From Mucilaginibacter paludis DSM 18603 (GTDB taxonomy: Bacteria > Bacteroidota > Bacteroidia > Sphingobacteriales > Sphingobacteriaceae), in the NCBI RefSeq assembly GCF_000166195.2, contig NZ_CM001403.1, forward strand, positions 8,172,877-8,236,876: a stretch of DNA of 64,000 bases, given 5' to 3'. Below the pieces are notes generated by a model, which was not told where the DNA came from, searched no databases, and saw only the letters and a list, made by a program, of their open reading frames with translations. Shown in pieces: positions 7,310 through 16,281 of this stretch. Within the stretch, counting starts at the first letter, position 1; every line of letters begins with the position of its first letter. Made by a program: the position numbers and the translations under genes.

Positions 7310-8881
7310 TCACGTTAACTTTAATGGACTTAAAGGCAAATTAAAACAAAAAGTGCTGCCTTTTCCAGGTTCACTTTTGATGTAAAAAGTCCCTTTATGT
7401 TTTTTTATAATCTCCGAAGCGATATACAAACCGAGTCCGACACCCTGATATTGTAAGGCTGTTTTACTGACCCGATAAAAGCGCTGGAATAAATGCACCA
7501 TATCTTTCTTGTCGATTCCTATTCCAAAGTCCTCTACGCATACCGATATCTGGCCATTATCCATCGATGCATGAACTATTACCTGGTGAGCATCCGGTGA
7601 GTATTTAATGGCATTAGTCAGTAGGTTGATCAATACCTGTTCGATCCGGTATTGGTCTCCGCCGTAAAAAAGATCAACGGAGTTTTGAAGAATTATCTCA
7701 TGCTGAATAGAAGCCAATTCAACATTAGCAATACTATTGGTTAAAGCATCTGCAAAATAGAATGCGGCAATATTCAGATCAATTTGTCCAGAATTGATCT
7801 TGGTGACATCCAACAGGTCCGCGATCAGTTTTTCAAGTCGTTTGATGCTGTTGCTCGCATTGGAAAGAAAAGGATAAATCTTATCCGTTTTGTCTGTTTT
7901 TTTCTCCAGTAACTGATGAATGGCTTTAATATTCGTCAATGGGGTTTTAAATTCATGACTTACCATGTTGAAAAATTCGTCTTTCTTAGCTTCGGCGACC
8001 GCTCTCCTGTCTTTTTCGAGTTTTTGAACCAGCAGTTCCCGGTTGGCGATAATAAGTTCAGCAGCACGTTTGCTTTTTTCTTCATCCTGATAGCCCAATT
8101 CTTTTAGCGCGATCAAGAGTTCAGCTGCGCGTTTTTCCTTTTCCTCGTCCTGGAAATCAAGTTCGATATTTGCAATGATGAGTTCCGCTGCACGTTTACC
8201 CTTTTCCTGATTTTGGAAAACCAATTCCTTATTGGCTATAATTAACTCATTCGCCCGCTTTTCTTTTTCTTCATTTTGAAAAAGTAATTCTTTGTTGGCT
8301 ATAATTAGTTCTGCAGCGCGTTTTTCCTTTTCAATATTCTGAAAGATCAGTTCCTTATTGGCAAGTATAAGTTCCGCAGCACGTTTTTCCTTTTCCTGAT
8401 TTTGAAAAATCAATTCAGTATTAGCCAGGATTAGCTCGGCAGCGCGTTTTTCACGCTCCCGGTTTTGAAAATCCAATTGGCTATAGGCGATAACCAACTC
8501 GGCAGCACGTTTTTCCTTTTCTCCATTTTGAAAAATGAGTTCGATATTGGCCAGAATGAGCTCAGCAGCGCGCTTTTCACGCTCCCGGTTCTGTACATCC
8601 AGTTGGCTGTAGGCGATAACCAGCTCGGCTGCACGTTTTTCCTTTTCTGCGTTTTGGAAATGGAGCTCCTTATTAGCAAGAATTAGTTCGGAAGCACGAT
8701 CCGCTTTTTCTCTGATCTGAAAATCCAGTTCTTTATTGGCAATAGTCAGTTCTGCCGAGCGCTTCTGTTTTTCCTCATTCTGAAAATCCAGCTCTATATT
8801 CGCAAGGATCAGTTCTGCTTCAAATCTGGCCTTATCCTGGTTGGCAATGATTAATTGCTCCGCAATGTTGTTTGTATCCAT
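7310..8881 (-). CDS. Cytoplasmic sensor histidine kinase with 13 tandem 21-residue coiled-coil repeats
   Basis: A 523-residue histidine kinase. Residues 18-290 are thirteen contiguous 21-residue units of the pattern EKRAAELIIANKELxFQNxE, three heptads each, predicting one long coiled coil. HisKA follows (SHEFKTPLTN, phospho-acceptor H309), then HATPase_c with N-box NLLTNAIKYS (N423), G1 DFGIGI (451-456) and G2 GVGLGL (480-485). There is no transmembrane segment, signal peptide, PAS, GAF or receiver domain, so the signal must be read by the coiled coil or a partner protein. The gene is alone on its strand with long non-coding flanks; the single-domain response regulator at 27.5 kb could be a partner, which is speculation. 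Kinase assignment is firm. Confidence 0.95.
   Translation of the reverse strand: MDTNNIAEQLIIANQDKARFEAELILANIELDFQNEEKQKRSAELTIANKELDFQIREKADRASELILANKELHFQNAEKEKRAAELVIAYSQLDVQNREREKRAAELILANIELIFQNGEKEKRAAELVIAYSQLDFQNREREKRAAELILANTELIFQNQEKEKRAAELILANKELIFQNIEKEKRAAELIIANKELLFQNEEKEKRANELIIANKELVFQNQEKGKRAAELIIANIELDFQDEEKEKRAAELLIALKELGYQDEEKSKRAAELIIANRELLVQKLEKDRRAVAEAKKDEFFNMVSHEFKTPLTNIKAIHQLLEKKTDKTDKIYPFLSNASNSIKRLEKLIADLLDVTKINSGQIDLNIAAFYFADALTNSIANVELASIQHEIILQNSVDLFYGGDQYRIEQVLINLLTNAIKYSPDAHQVIVHASMDNGQISVCVEDFGIGIDKKDMVHLFQRFYRVSKTALQYQGVGLGLYIASEIIKKHKGTFYIKSEPGKGSTFCFNLPLSPLKLT
8012..8830 (-). repeat. Minisatellite: 13 x 63-bp coding repeats inside the histidine kinase
   Basis: Thirteen in-frame units of 63 bases encode residues 18-290 of the kinase, with no spacer. 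Units 4-5 and 6-7 are near-identical as pairs (VIAYSQLD then REREKRAAELILAN), so a 126-base double unit was duplicated more recently than the rest. Unit length is a multiple of three and of seven residues, so changes in copy number would keep both reading frame and heptad phase. Confidence 0.9.
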
Positions 8882-9280
8882 AATGGCCGCCGACGCAGCT
8901 AACGATTATTAACGGTAAATAAAAATGCGGATTGTTAATTTACATTTACGTCAATAATCGCTCCATAGAATTTTGCGATCGGTATTTTCCGGGTTTTAAT
9001 TGGCAATTTCCGGTCATGCGTGAAAATTCGAGTTGGTTATACGGCTGTCTTATAGATAAATGACTGGCCAGCGGTCAGTAACTTCTTTTTTTGTCTAAGG
9101 AGTAAGGATGCCGGAAATTTCACTCGGTTTTTCTAAGAGGGAGTACCCGTGTACTTTAAAAAGACCGTTAAAATTTTAGGTATAATTTTTGAAATGTTTA
9201 TCCGATAATTACTAAGTGCGAAAAATGGTTTCTATTTTTCAGGGATATAATGGAATGCACTGTTGTGTTATATTGTTTTT
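8882..9280. other. Intergenic region upstream of the histidine kinase
   Basis: About 400 AT-rich bases between the kinase start and the end of the GH130 gene. It must hold the kinase promoter. A gapped palindrome TGACtggccagcgGTCA lies at about 9060-9077. No gene, RNA or strong terminator was recognised. Confidence 0.35.
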
Positions 9281-10357
9281 CTAAAATAGAGTTATGTTAT
9301 CAGGGATATCAAGTCTTGCCACCCCAATACAATTATCCGCCATGCCATAGTAGATATCAAACCTGTTTGGCGTTCCCAAATCGTCCCGCCTGTCAATTCC
9401 CGTTGGAAAAACGACGCTTTGGACAATCCCAACGCGCTCTTCCAATAACTCAGGCTTCAATACGGGGCTTGTTGAACGGTAGCGGATTTTGTCAGGGTGA
9501 TCTTTATCTAAAATCATCAGCCCGGCTGAGTAAACCAGGTGATGAGGTTCATTGTTAACAGGCAAGGTTTGATGGACACCATGATAAACCATCAGCCAGC
9601 CGTGCTGGCTCATCACCGGCGGTGTTCCCGCACCGATCTTGATCTTTTCCCAGGCCGCTTCCGGCAGTGCCAGCGGACTATTCGATTCAAACTCCTGTAA
9701 GTGTTCAGCCTTAGTGCCATTTAACATCAGATCACTATAGGATATCCAGATACATTCGTGGTGGTCTCTGATCCTGCGATCTTGGGGGTCACACATGATA
9801 TCTTCAGGGGTAGTGCCGGGAAATAACGGGCGATGCAGCATTACCATGGAAGTATCGCCATGCGGACTCGTCATCGACCTGGGAAAAATACAGGCATCTT
9901 TATTATATACGTCATTAAAGGTGATCAGCTTATAATCCGCAAAATCCGCGAGCCCTAAACGTTCCCAGTGAAGTAGATCTTTTGAAATAGCTAAAGCAAC
10001 ACGCGGCCCCTTTGACGAGAAGGCAGTGTACGTCATGATGTACTGCTGTATCGGCTCAAAATAGGTAATCCGCGGGTCTTCACACCCGCCACCTTCCGGC
10101 CTTTTTTCATATTCGGCCTCGGGTTCCAATACGATTCCAAGACGCTTTATACCAACCGGTTCGCCTTTTTCATCGAATATTACTTTTGCTATGCCAATAC
10201 GCGAATAATTACCTTTCGCCACCAGCCGTGGGAATAAATAGAGGTCTCCGTCAGGTCCGCGAATTGCAGCAGGATTCAATACACCTTCGACCTCCATCTC
10301 ATTGCCTGGTTCAGGCCTCATGATTATCCCGATACGATGCATTTGAAGTTCATCCAT
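9281..10357 (-). CDS. GH130-family glycosidase/phosphorylase
   Basis: A 358-residue cytoplasmic five-bladed beta-propeller enzyme of glycoside hydrolase family 130, whose members phosphorolyse or hydrolyse beta-mannosides. The N-terminus RIGIIMRPEPGNEMEVEGVL is followed by NPAAIRGPDGDLYLFPRLV and NYSRIGIAKV; GGGCEDPRIT (about residue 93) holds the Asp that is the general acid in this family, and YIMTYTAFSSKGPRVALA follows. There is no signal peptide. GH130 proteins of this short type are often encoded near phosphoketolase and stress genes, as here. Phosphorylase versus hydrolase activity and the exact mannoside cannot be decided. Residue 6 (MHRIG) is the likelier start by comparison with the family. 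A small hypothetical gene lies 14 bases upstream and is probably co-transcribed. Confidence 0.88.
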   Translation of the reverse strand: MDELQMHRIGIIMRPEPGNEMEVEGVLNPAAIRGPDGDLYLFPRLVAKGNYSRIGIAKVIFDEKGEPVGIKRLGIVLEPEAEYEKRPEGGGCEDPRITYFEPIQQYIMTYTAFSSKGPRVALAISKDLLHWERLGLADFADYKLITFNDVYNKDACIFPRSMTSPHGDTSMVMLHRPLFPGTTPEDIMCDPQDRRIRDHHECIWISYSDLMLNGTKAEHLQEFESNSPLALPEAAWEKIKIGAGTPPVMSQHGWLMVYHGVHQTLPVNNEPHHLVYSAGLMILDKDHPDKIRYRSTSPVLKPELLEERVGIVQSVVFPTGIDRRDDLGTPNRFDIYYGMADNCIGVARLDIPDNITLF

Positions 10358-10371
10358 GTGGTAATAGTTAG

Positions 10372-10617
10372 CTAATAAATCTTTTTGTGGGCTTTGATTT
10401 CAAACTCCTTTTTATGCATAAAGAATTCATTTTCATATTCCCAGTCTAATTCAATTTTCCATTTTCCATCCTCACAATGGTCAATCGGCACTTCGATCAG
10501 ATTTGTTTCTTGGCTGTCAAATACCGAATGCTGGCTTTTAGGGGTATCTTTAGATAATAACGTTAGATGAACATTCCCTTTAACAGGGTGACAAAAATTA
10601 AATCGCAGGAATTTCAT
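10372..10617 (-). CDS. Small protein resembling the C-terminal part of FixH
   Basis: An 81-residue protein with no signal peptide or membrane helix. The segment DGKWKIELDWEYENEFFMHK resembles the periplasmic G-x-W-x-(V/I)-x-L-x-W strand region of FixH (a helper in cbb3 oxidase and copper ATPase assembly), but the N-terminal membrane anchor of FixH is absent. It could be a stand-alone beta-sandwich protein or a coincidental likeness. It lies 14 bases upstream of the GH130 gene and probably shares its transcript. Function unknown. Confidence 0.55.
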   Translation of the reverse strand: MKFLRFNFCHPVKGNVHLTLLSKDTPKSQHSVFDSQETNLIEVPIDHCEDGKWKIELDWEYENEFFMHKKEFEIKAHKKIY

Positions 10618-10665
10618 AAGATGGGTATCGGCGAAGAATAAAGTTCACTTCTATACTTTAAAAGT

Positions 10666-10693
10666 CCGGCTGCAACATTTAAAATGCAGCCGG
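10666..10693 (-). terminator. Rho-independent terminator after the periplasmic cupin gene
   Basis: CCGGCTGCA (10666-10674) and TGCAGCCGG (10685-10693) form a perfect nine-base-pair GC-rich stem with a ten-base loop. On the minus strand the stem is followed by ACTTTTAAAG. It lies 24 bases beyond the stop of the cupin gene at 10717. Confidence 0.75.
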
Positions 10694-10716
10694 GCAAATA
10701 TATTGATAAGGAAAAC

Positions 10717-11256
10717 TTATTCCGTTGTTTTACCATCAAATTTAGCTTCATGCTGTTCCGCATCTTTTTTTGTGGCACGTATGATGCCGTCCTTGTGCTG
10801 CGGTATGGCATAAATTGTATATAGTTTCAGGTCCTTGTACGCATCGGTATTAATAACATTGTGTTTAGATCCGGCAGGTACTATAATAACGTCGCCATCC
10901 TTTACGATATAGGTGGTTGAATTAATGATGCATTTCCCACTGCCTCCTTCAAACCGAAAGAACTGATCGCTTTTGGCGTGTGTTTCCGAGCCGATTTCCT
11001 CGCCAGGCTTCAGGCTCATCAGCACTAGCTGAAGGTGTTTGGCGGTATAAAGTACCTTTCTGAAGTTCTTGTTTTCGGTAGCATCCTTTTGGATGTCTGT
11101 TTTAAATCCTTTCATCTGCGTTTTTTGGGTTTGTTTAGCCTTCAGGATAGTGTCTGTAACCAGCATTGACCCTGACGGTCGGCCGGCGGCTCTTAAACCA
11201 TTGGCAAATACTAATGTTGCTGTTAAGAGCGCAATTGGAAACAATAATTTTTTCAT
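10717..11256 (-). CDS. Exported cupin-domain protein
   Basis: A 179-residue secreted protein. The signal peptide is MKKLLFPIALLTATLVFANG with likely cleavage after residues 20-24. The cupin barrel spans about residues 70-155: LMSLKPGEEIGSETHAKSDQ with FFRFEGGSG is motif 1, keeping E, H and Q in a metal-ligand-like arrangement, and DGDVIIVPAGSKHNVIN is motif 2 with its conserved His. It probably binds a metal in the periplasm; substrate unknown. It is transcribed alone, with a strong terminator immediately downstream and about 280 non-coding bases upstream. Confidence 0.85.
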   Translation of the reverse strand: MKKLLFPIALLTATLVFANGLRAAGRPSGSMLVTDTILKAKQTQKTQMKGFKTDIQKDATENKNFRKVLYTAKHLQLVLMSLKPGEEIGSETHAKSDQFFRFEGGSGKCIINSTTYIVKDGDVIIVPAGSKHNVINTDAYKDLKLYTIYAIPQHKDGIIRATKKDAEQHEAKFDGKTTE

Positions 11257-11537
11257 GGTAAATCTTTTTTATAAAAGTGACCTTAATAAAGGGTTAAAGA
11301 AGTGACAGCCATCATCATAAACAATGATGCTGCAGCGTCAATCAAATTGAATGAGAGACAGTTAAGATTTTAGAGGGAAATAGATGAGGCAAGCAACCGT
11401 TTGTCTTCTGGCCGCTGAAGGATTTACCCTTTCAAATTAAAGAAACTTTCTCTTGTGCCCTGTTTATTTTTTTTAGTACCGGATAGATGATGAACCCATG
11501 ACGGATGCCGATTTCAATATCAAAACAAACAGTTATA

Positions 11538-12299
11538 CTATCCAAAATGTCCCTTCACATAATTCTTTGTCAGTTCATTAGCGGGTTTATCAAAGATCTG
11601 TTTCGTATCGCCCGCCTCAATTATCTCGCCCAGGTACATAAAAACAGTTTGATCAGCTATCCGCTGTGCCTGCTGCATATTGTGCGTCACAATTACGATG
11701 GTATAATCTTTTTTCAGCTTCAGTATAAGCTCTTCTATCTTGGCGGTGCTTATCGGGTCTAATGCCGAGCAGGGCTCATCCATCAAGATCACCTCAGGGC
11801 GCAGGGCAACGGCCCGGGCTATACACAAGCGCTGCTGCTGACCGCCCGAGAGCCGGGTAGCTGGTTTCTGCAGGTCATCTTTCACCTCGTCCCATATGTA
11901 GCTTTCTTTCAATGCATTTTCAATAATACCGAGTCGCTGGTCTTTAGGGATATTATTGATCTTTAAACCGTAGTTGATGTTTTCATAAATACTTTTTGGG
12001 AAGGGATTGGCCTGCTGAAAAACCATCCCGATACGCCGCCTGACTTCGGTGGCCGAAAGTTTCCCTTTGTACAGGTTCTGGTCTTCCAGTAAAAAATCCC
12101 CTTCAATCCTCACATCGGCCGAAAGATCATGCATCCTGTTAAAGCATCTAAGCAGGGTACTTTTACCGCAACCAGACGGGCCGATTAGTGCCGTGATCTT
12201 ATTTTGAGGAAAAGCTACAGTTACGTTTTTTAATACCTGCTTGTTGCCAAACCATAATTTAGCTGCTGTTGCTGATAGTTTGATATGCTCTTTACTCAT
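11538..12299 (-). CDS. pstB: Phosphate ABC transporter ATP-binding protein
   Basis: The cytoplasmic ATPase of the high-affinity phosphate importer, 253 residues. Walker A is GPSGCGKST (about residue 38), the Q-loop lies in GMVFQQANPFPKSIYENI (the family-typical PNPFP-like segment), the ABC signature is LSGGQQQRLCIARA, Walker B is VILMDEP and the switch His is in VTHNMQQAQR. It overlaps pstA by eight bases and is the last gene of pstSCAB. No phoU follows, unlike many pst operons. Family assignment is firm. Confidence 0.96.
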   Translation of the reverse strand: MSKEHIKLSATAAKLWFGNKQVLKNVTVAFPQNKITALIGPSGCGKSTLLRCFNRMHDLSADVRIEGDFLLEDQNLYKGKLSATEVRRRIGMVFQQANPFPKSIYENINYGLKINNIPKDQRLGIIENALKESYIWDEVKDDLQKPATRLSGGQQQRLCIARAVALRPEVILMDEPCSALDPISTAKIEELILKLKKDYTIVIVTHNMQQAQRIADQTVFMYLGEIIEAGDTKQIFDKPANELTKNYVKGHFG

Positions 12300-13137
12300 G
12301 TTTACTGTGCTGATAACGTATATAAAAAGCTGAAAGGTTCAGAAAAAACACCACAATGATTAATACCAATGCCGTACCGTAAGCTAAAGGCCTTACTTGT
12401 TCAATAGCCTGGTGTTGGGTAGATAACATATACAAATGGTAAGGCAGCGCCATAAATTCCTGGTTTAAATAGCCTGCCGGTTTATTGATGTAAAAAGCTA
12501 CACCGGTAAATAAAATTGGCGCTGTTTCCCCGGCTGCACGGGATAGCGTGAGTACCAGGCCGGTTAACATGCCTGGTACTGCAGACGGCAATACCACATC
12601 GCGGATAGATTCAAATTGGGTGGCTCCAACTGCTAAAGCAGCCTCGCGCATACTGTTGGGAACGCGCCTAAGCGCTTCTTCGGTGGTAATGATAATATAG
12701 GGCAGCGATAAAAGGCCCAGCGTTAATCCCGCAGCTAAAAGCGAAGTTCCCATTTGCAGGCCTTGTACAAACAACGCCAGCCCGAACAAGCCATAAATAA
12801 TAGACGGTACACCCGCTAAATTACGTATCGAGGCCCTGATGATCCTGGTAAGCCAACTATCCGTAGCGTATTCATTCAGGTAGATTGCGCAGCAAATACC
12901 AAAGGGTGCCGCTATTAAGGCTGTGATCAATGTGAGTAATACCGTGCCGATAATGGCAGGTAAAATACCACCTTTGGTCATCCCATCAGTTGGTGAAGTG
13001 CTGATAAATGCCCAGGATAAGGACGAAGACCCTTTACTGATCAGATCCCACAAAATGGCTAACAGGAAAAAACAAACCAAACCTGTGGTTAAAAGCAAAG
13101 TTCCCCATTCAATAATTGGTGTGAGCTTTTTCATCAT
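12292..13137 (-). CDS. pstA: Phosphate ABC transporter permease PstA
   Basis: A 281-residue inner-membrane permease with about six predicted helices, beginning with a helix at WGTLLLTTGLVCFFLLAILW. The EAA-like coupling loop is EEALRRVPNSMREAALAVGA, with VVLPSAVPGMLTGLVLTLSR after it, as in PstA. GGILPAIIGTVLLTLITALI and NLAGVPSIIYGLFGLALFVQ are also typical of PstA. It starts inside the end of pstC (four-base overlap) and overlaps pstB, so the genes are translationally coupled. It pairs with PstC to form the phosphate channel. Confidence 0.95.
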   Translation of the reverse strand: MMKKLTPIIEWGTLLLTTGLVCFFLLAILWDLISKGSSSLSWAFISTSPTDGMTKGGILPAIIGTVLLTLITALIAAPFGICCAIYLNEYATDSWLTRIIRASIRNLAGVPSIIYGLFGLALFVQGLQMGTSLLAAGLTLGLLSLPYIIITTEEALRRVPNSMREAALAVGATQFESIRDVVLPSAVPGMLTGLVLTLSRAAGETAPILFTGVAFYINKPAGYLNQEFMALPYHLYMLSTQHQAIEQVRPLAYGTALVLIIVVFFLNLSAFYIRYQHSKHE

Positions 13138-14024
13138 GCTGCCTGGTATTTTCGGTATTTGTTTACAAAGTACTCACCAACAATATTCACCAATAACGTC
13201 ATTAAAAACAGCACTGCCGCAATGGCGAACAACGCGTAATAATGCGTAGTTTGATAAGGCACCTCCCCCATCTCAATAGCGATGGTAGCCGTCATGGTTC
13301 GTACCGAATGAAAAAATCCTTTTGGAAAAGCGGATGCGTTGCCGGTGGCCATTAATACCGTCATCGTTTCGCCAATGGCACGGCCAACACCCAGCATAAC
13401 AGCTGCCAAAATACCCGGTGCCGCGGCTGGTATGGTTACTTGTATCAGGGTTTGCCACCGGTTGGCGCCAACGCTGTAACTTGCTTCTTTATAGGCGTTC
13501 GGCACACCCTCCAGCGCGTCCTGGGTTACGGTGATAATGGTAGGTAATGACATGATAGCTAATAATACAGCACCATTAAGCGCATTCAATCCATTTGATT
13601 GACCTGTGATACTGGCAATGCCTGGGCCCAATACGACGATACCTAAAAATCCGATAGCTACTGATGGGACGGAAGCCAACATCTCTATGGCTGGTTTCAA
13701 TACGCTTTTTAGCTTTCTGCCCGCGTAGTCCGACAGGAAGGAGGCGGTTCCTATACCTAAAGGAATCGCGATACACATGGCTCCCAGCGTAACCAGGCTG
13801 GTGCTCACTAACAAGGGCAGCATACCATAATTAGCAGGGGTTCCTGATGGACTCCATTGTGTGCCGGTAATAAAATCCCAGGGCTTTACTTTCAAAAAAA
13901 AGGCAATTGTATTCCACAGCAGCATAAAGAATATACCCGCCAGTATCGCGATCACCATCAGGCCGGTCATCCGGAACAATAATTTGGCAGCTTGATCTGT
14001 TTTTTCTCTGATCGCTAATTTCAT
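13134..14024 (-). CDS. pstC: Phosphate ABC transporter permease PstC
   Basis: A 296-residue inner-membrane permease with about six helices. PstC features include FMLLWNTIAFFL, VKPWDFITGTQWSP in the first periplasmic region, MLASVPSVAIGFLGIVVLGP, the coupling loop QDALEGVPNAYKEASYSVGA and GVGRAIGETMTVLMATGN. It starts three bases after the end of pstS and overlaps pstA by four bases. It forms the transmembrane heterodimer with PstA. Confidence 0.95.
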   Translation of the reverse strand: MKLAIREKTDQAAKLLFRMTGLMVIAILAGIFFMLLWNTIAFFLKVKPWDFITGTQWSPSGTPANYGMLPLLVSTSLVTLGAMCIAIPLGIGTASFLSDYAGRKLKSVLKPAIEMLASVPSVAIGFLGIVVLGPGIASITGQSNGLNALNGAVLLAIMSLPTIITVTQDALEGVPNAYKEASYSVGANRWQTLIQVTIPAAAPGILAAVMLGVGRAIGETMTVLMATGNASAFPKGFFHSVRTMTATIAIEMGEVPYQTTHYYALFAIAAVLFLMTLLVNIVGEYFVNKYRKYQAA

Positions 14025-14027
14025 ATC

Positions 14028-14864
14028 TTATTTTGGGATAATGTAGTAACCGGATGTAGTGATGATCTTTTGTCCTGCCGCGCTTTTTTCAAAATCAATA
14101 AATGCAGACACTTTATTCCAGGATGTAAGGGGTATAAACTGATATAACGGTCGCTGAAAATAATACTGGTGCGCGGCAATTGCTTTGATATCTAAGGGCG
14201 AAATCGCAATGCTTCCAGGTTTAGCAATTATCTTTAATACTTTTATGGGTTGTTCGGTTCCGTTATTGAGTATATAACCGGCACCAACATAACCAATTCC
14301 GGATCTGTCGTGCTTAATGCCCTCCACAATCTGGGCATTGCCATTCATTTCCTTGGCATCCCGGCTAAATTCAATCTTTAATTTGCTCCTGATAAAGGAA
14401 TGTGTTCCCGAATTACTTTGCCTTCCATAAATATTAATCTGTATATCCTTGCCTGTAAGCGGTTTCCAGGTTTTATATTGCCCGTTTAATACCTTAGCTA
14501 ACGACATCACATCAATAGAATCCAGGGGAAAATCTTTGTGAACTATAAAAGCTGTGGCGTCCTCTGCAAAAATCACTGTCCGTATAGGAATGCCTTTTGC
14601 CTTCAGCAGCACAATTTCTTCTGCGTTCAGTGGCCTGGATGAATTGGCTATATCAGTTTGCCCGTTAAGCAATGAAGCAATACCAAGACCCGATCCGCCG
14701 CCCGAGATTGCCACACTGAAATCGGCGTGTACCTTATAAAAGTTTTCTGCCAGGCTAACCGCCAATTTAACCTCCGTATCAGAGCCCTTTACTTTGATAA
14801 ATTTGCCTGCGTCGCTACACGAAACCAACAGGATGATTAATAAGCACAGTAAGTATCTCATCAT
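14028..14864 (-). CDS. pstS: Phosphate-binding lipoprotein PstS
   Basis: The periplasmic phosphate-binding protein of the importer, 278 residues. The signal peptide ends in the lipobox LLVSC, so it should be lipid-anchored. The PBP-like fold shows IKVKGSDTEVKLAVSLAENF, AISGGGSGLGIASLLNGQTD (phosphate-contacting Ser/Gly segment), IANSSRPLN and GRQSNSGTHSFIRSKL. It is first in pstSCAB, so the promoter should lie in the 63 bases before it or further upstream in the gene block to the right. No Pho-box-like direct repeats were recognised. Confidence 0.93.
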   Translation of the reverse strand: MMRYLLCLLIILLVSCSDAGKFIKVKGSDTEVKLAVSLAENFYKVHADFSVAISGGGSGLGIASLLNGQTDIANSSRPLNAEEIVLLKAKGIPIRTVIFAEDATAFIVHKDFPLDSIDVMSLAKVLNGQYKTWKPLTGKDIQINIYGRQSNSGTHSFIRSKLKIEFSRDAKEMNGNAQIVEGIKHDRSGIGYVGAGYILNNGTEQPIKVLKIIAKPGSIAISPLDIKAIAAHQYYFQRPLYQFIPLTSWNKVSAFIDFEKSAAGQKIITTSGYYIIPK

Positions 14865-14927
14865 GAACTTATTAATTTTGTAATATAGGGTTCGAATATG
14901 ATATTGATGTTAAATACCTATCACCAA

Positions 14928-15740
14928 TTAAAACATTCGGGGCTGGTCGTAAACTATTTTGGTTACCCTAAATTTAGCATAACAGAAGTCGCCTTTTTCT
15001 AACCTCCATATGGCTTCTATGTTTGTTGGTACGAATACGCCGTTGATCTGCTTATAACCGGCCATTTTACCTATCCAGGTTTCCAGCCGGCCTTTTTCCA
15101 TATAGCGTTTGGTTTCCATTTGGGTAATCAACCCTTCGCCGTCAAATGTTACAATGTAGTATAGCGACATTCCGTTATAGCTAAAGGTAAGTTTTGCTGT
15201 ATTTTCATCAATGGCTATCCATTTCAGTCGATCCCCTGGCAGCAGGTTGGTGGGAAACCAAACCCCTTCAGCCAGCCATCGCAACAATTCGCCCTGGTTA
15301 AAGCTCTCTCCCTGTGCATCTACCACATTGTAAAGGGACAAAACGGAAACGATAAGCCTGCCCTTATCAGCAATATACATATCACGGGCAGTGAAGAGGG
15401 AGGTTGTACCTTTCCAGATGAAGCCTGGCTTTTCGACGGTGAAATATTGCTCGCCTTTAATAGCCGTCCAGTCCTTATCCAGGCCCGTTTTAAATTGCCC
15501 GTCGTGTAAAAGACTGACGTAACTGATGTAAGGTTGCCCGTTTCTTAAAACATGTTTAAAATACCGCTGCACAGGCTTTGGTAAACCTGTTAGTTGGTCG
15601 TAATTAAAGGTTTTATCTGAAACTGGTTTTGCTGAAGCAAAAAGCCGGTTCACGGTTTTACCGAACCGGACAGCAAGGTTAACCCTACCAATGATAAATG
15701 CTGCTAAAAGCGCTGTAATGACTATTACTGTAATGAGCAT
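14928..15740 (-). CDS. DUF6544-like membrane-anchored protein
   Basis: A 270-residue protein with one N-terminal transmembrane helix (about residues 1-20) and a soluble domain. Recognisable family phrases are LPKPVQRYFKHVLRNGQPYI, GQFKTGLDKDWTAIKGEQYF, LRWLAEGVWFPTNLLPGDRL and the late IWRLEKGDFCYAKFRV. These fit the DUF6544/DUF6920 group of lipocalin-like proteins of unknown function. The domain probably faces the periplasm. It lies downstream of a small membrane protein (16-base gap) and the Acg-like gene in what looks like one transcript with the P-type ATPase. Confidence 0.7.
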   Translation of the reverse strand: MLITVIVITALLAAFIIGRVNLAVRFGKTVNRLFASAKPVSDKTFNYDQLTGLPKPVQRYFKHVLRNGQPYISYVSLLHDGQFKTGLDKDWTAIKGEQYFTVEKPGFIWKGTTSLFTARDMYIADKGRLIVSVLSLYNVVDAQGESFNQGELLRWLAEGVWFPTNLLPGDRLKWIAIDENTAKLTFSYNGMSLYYIVTFDGEGLITQMETKRYMEKGRLETWIGKMAGYKQINGVFVPTNIEAIWRLEKGDFCYAKFRVTKIVYDQPRMF

Positions 15741-15756
15741 AATCTTCCTATTTTAA

Positions 15757-16212
15757 TTAAGATGATTTTTGATATAAACTCCTGACTGCCGGCAATAAGG
15801 CGACAAATAATATAGCAATGGCAAGAGACATATAGAAAGTATGCAGCCAGCTTACCGCCTGTAAAAACATCATTTCCAACTGTATCCATGCGATCAGTAT
15901 AAATGCCGTATAAATACTAAAGGTCCAGGCCCAGTGCATATCATCATAGCAGTTAAGTTTTTCGACAAATTCAGATGCCGGTTTTCTGATCAGTGCAAAA
16001 ACTAACACGAATGGAGCTACGCCAAGCAATAGAAATAAAACGATCCCTGGTATTAAAAAATCATGAAAAGGAGACTTCTTCAGCAGGAACAATGGCATAC
16101 CTATCAAGCTGCCATTTGGCGAAATGATTAGTGATGCACCTCCACCTATAGCCCCTAAACTCAGAAAACCCAATAATAAGATCAGGCAGTTTCGCCCTAT
16201 TGTTGATTTCAT
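15757..16212 (-). CDS. Four-helix integral membrane protein, unknown
   Basis: A 151-residue very hydrophobic protein with four predicted helices at about residues 8-30, 50-72, 94-113 and 120-145. There is no recognisable domain. It is sandwiched between the DUF6544-like gene (16 bases) and the Acg-like gene (69 bases) on the same strand and is probably co-transcribed with the former. Function unknown. Confidence 0.7.
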   Translation of the reverse strand: MKSTIGRNCLILLLGFLSLGAIGGGASLIISPNGSLIGMPLFLLKKSPFHDFLIPGIVLFLLLGVAPFVLVFALIRKPASEFVEKLNCYDDMHWAWTFSIYTAFILIAWIQLEMMFLQAVSWLHTFYMSLAIAILFVALLPAVRSLYQKSS

Positions 16213-16281
16213 TTTATTGCAAGGTGTGTGTTGGTCAGAATTTAGAATATCTTATTTGTTATTGAATGGATTGTTTCTTCG

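Noticed and set aside
8012..8830. Regular 63-base spacing as a possible CRISPR-like array
   Set aside because: The repeats are contiguous, in frame, and encode a coiled coil; there are no spacers and no cas genes.
9060..9077. TGAC-N9-GTCA palindrome as a regulator site
   Set aside because: The spacing does not fit Crp/Fnr sites, and a short gapped palindrome is expected by chance.
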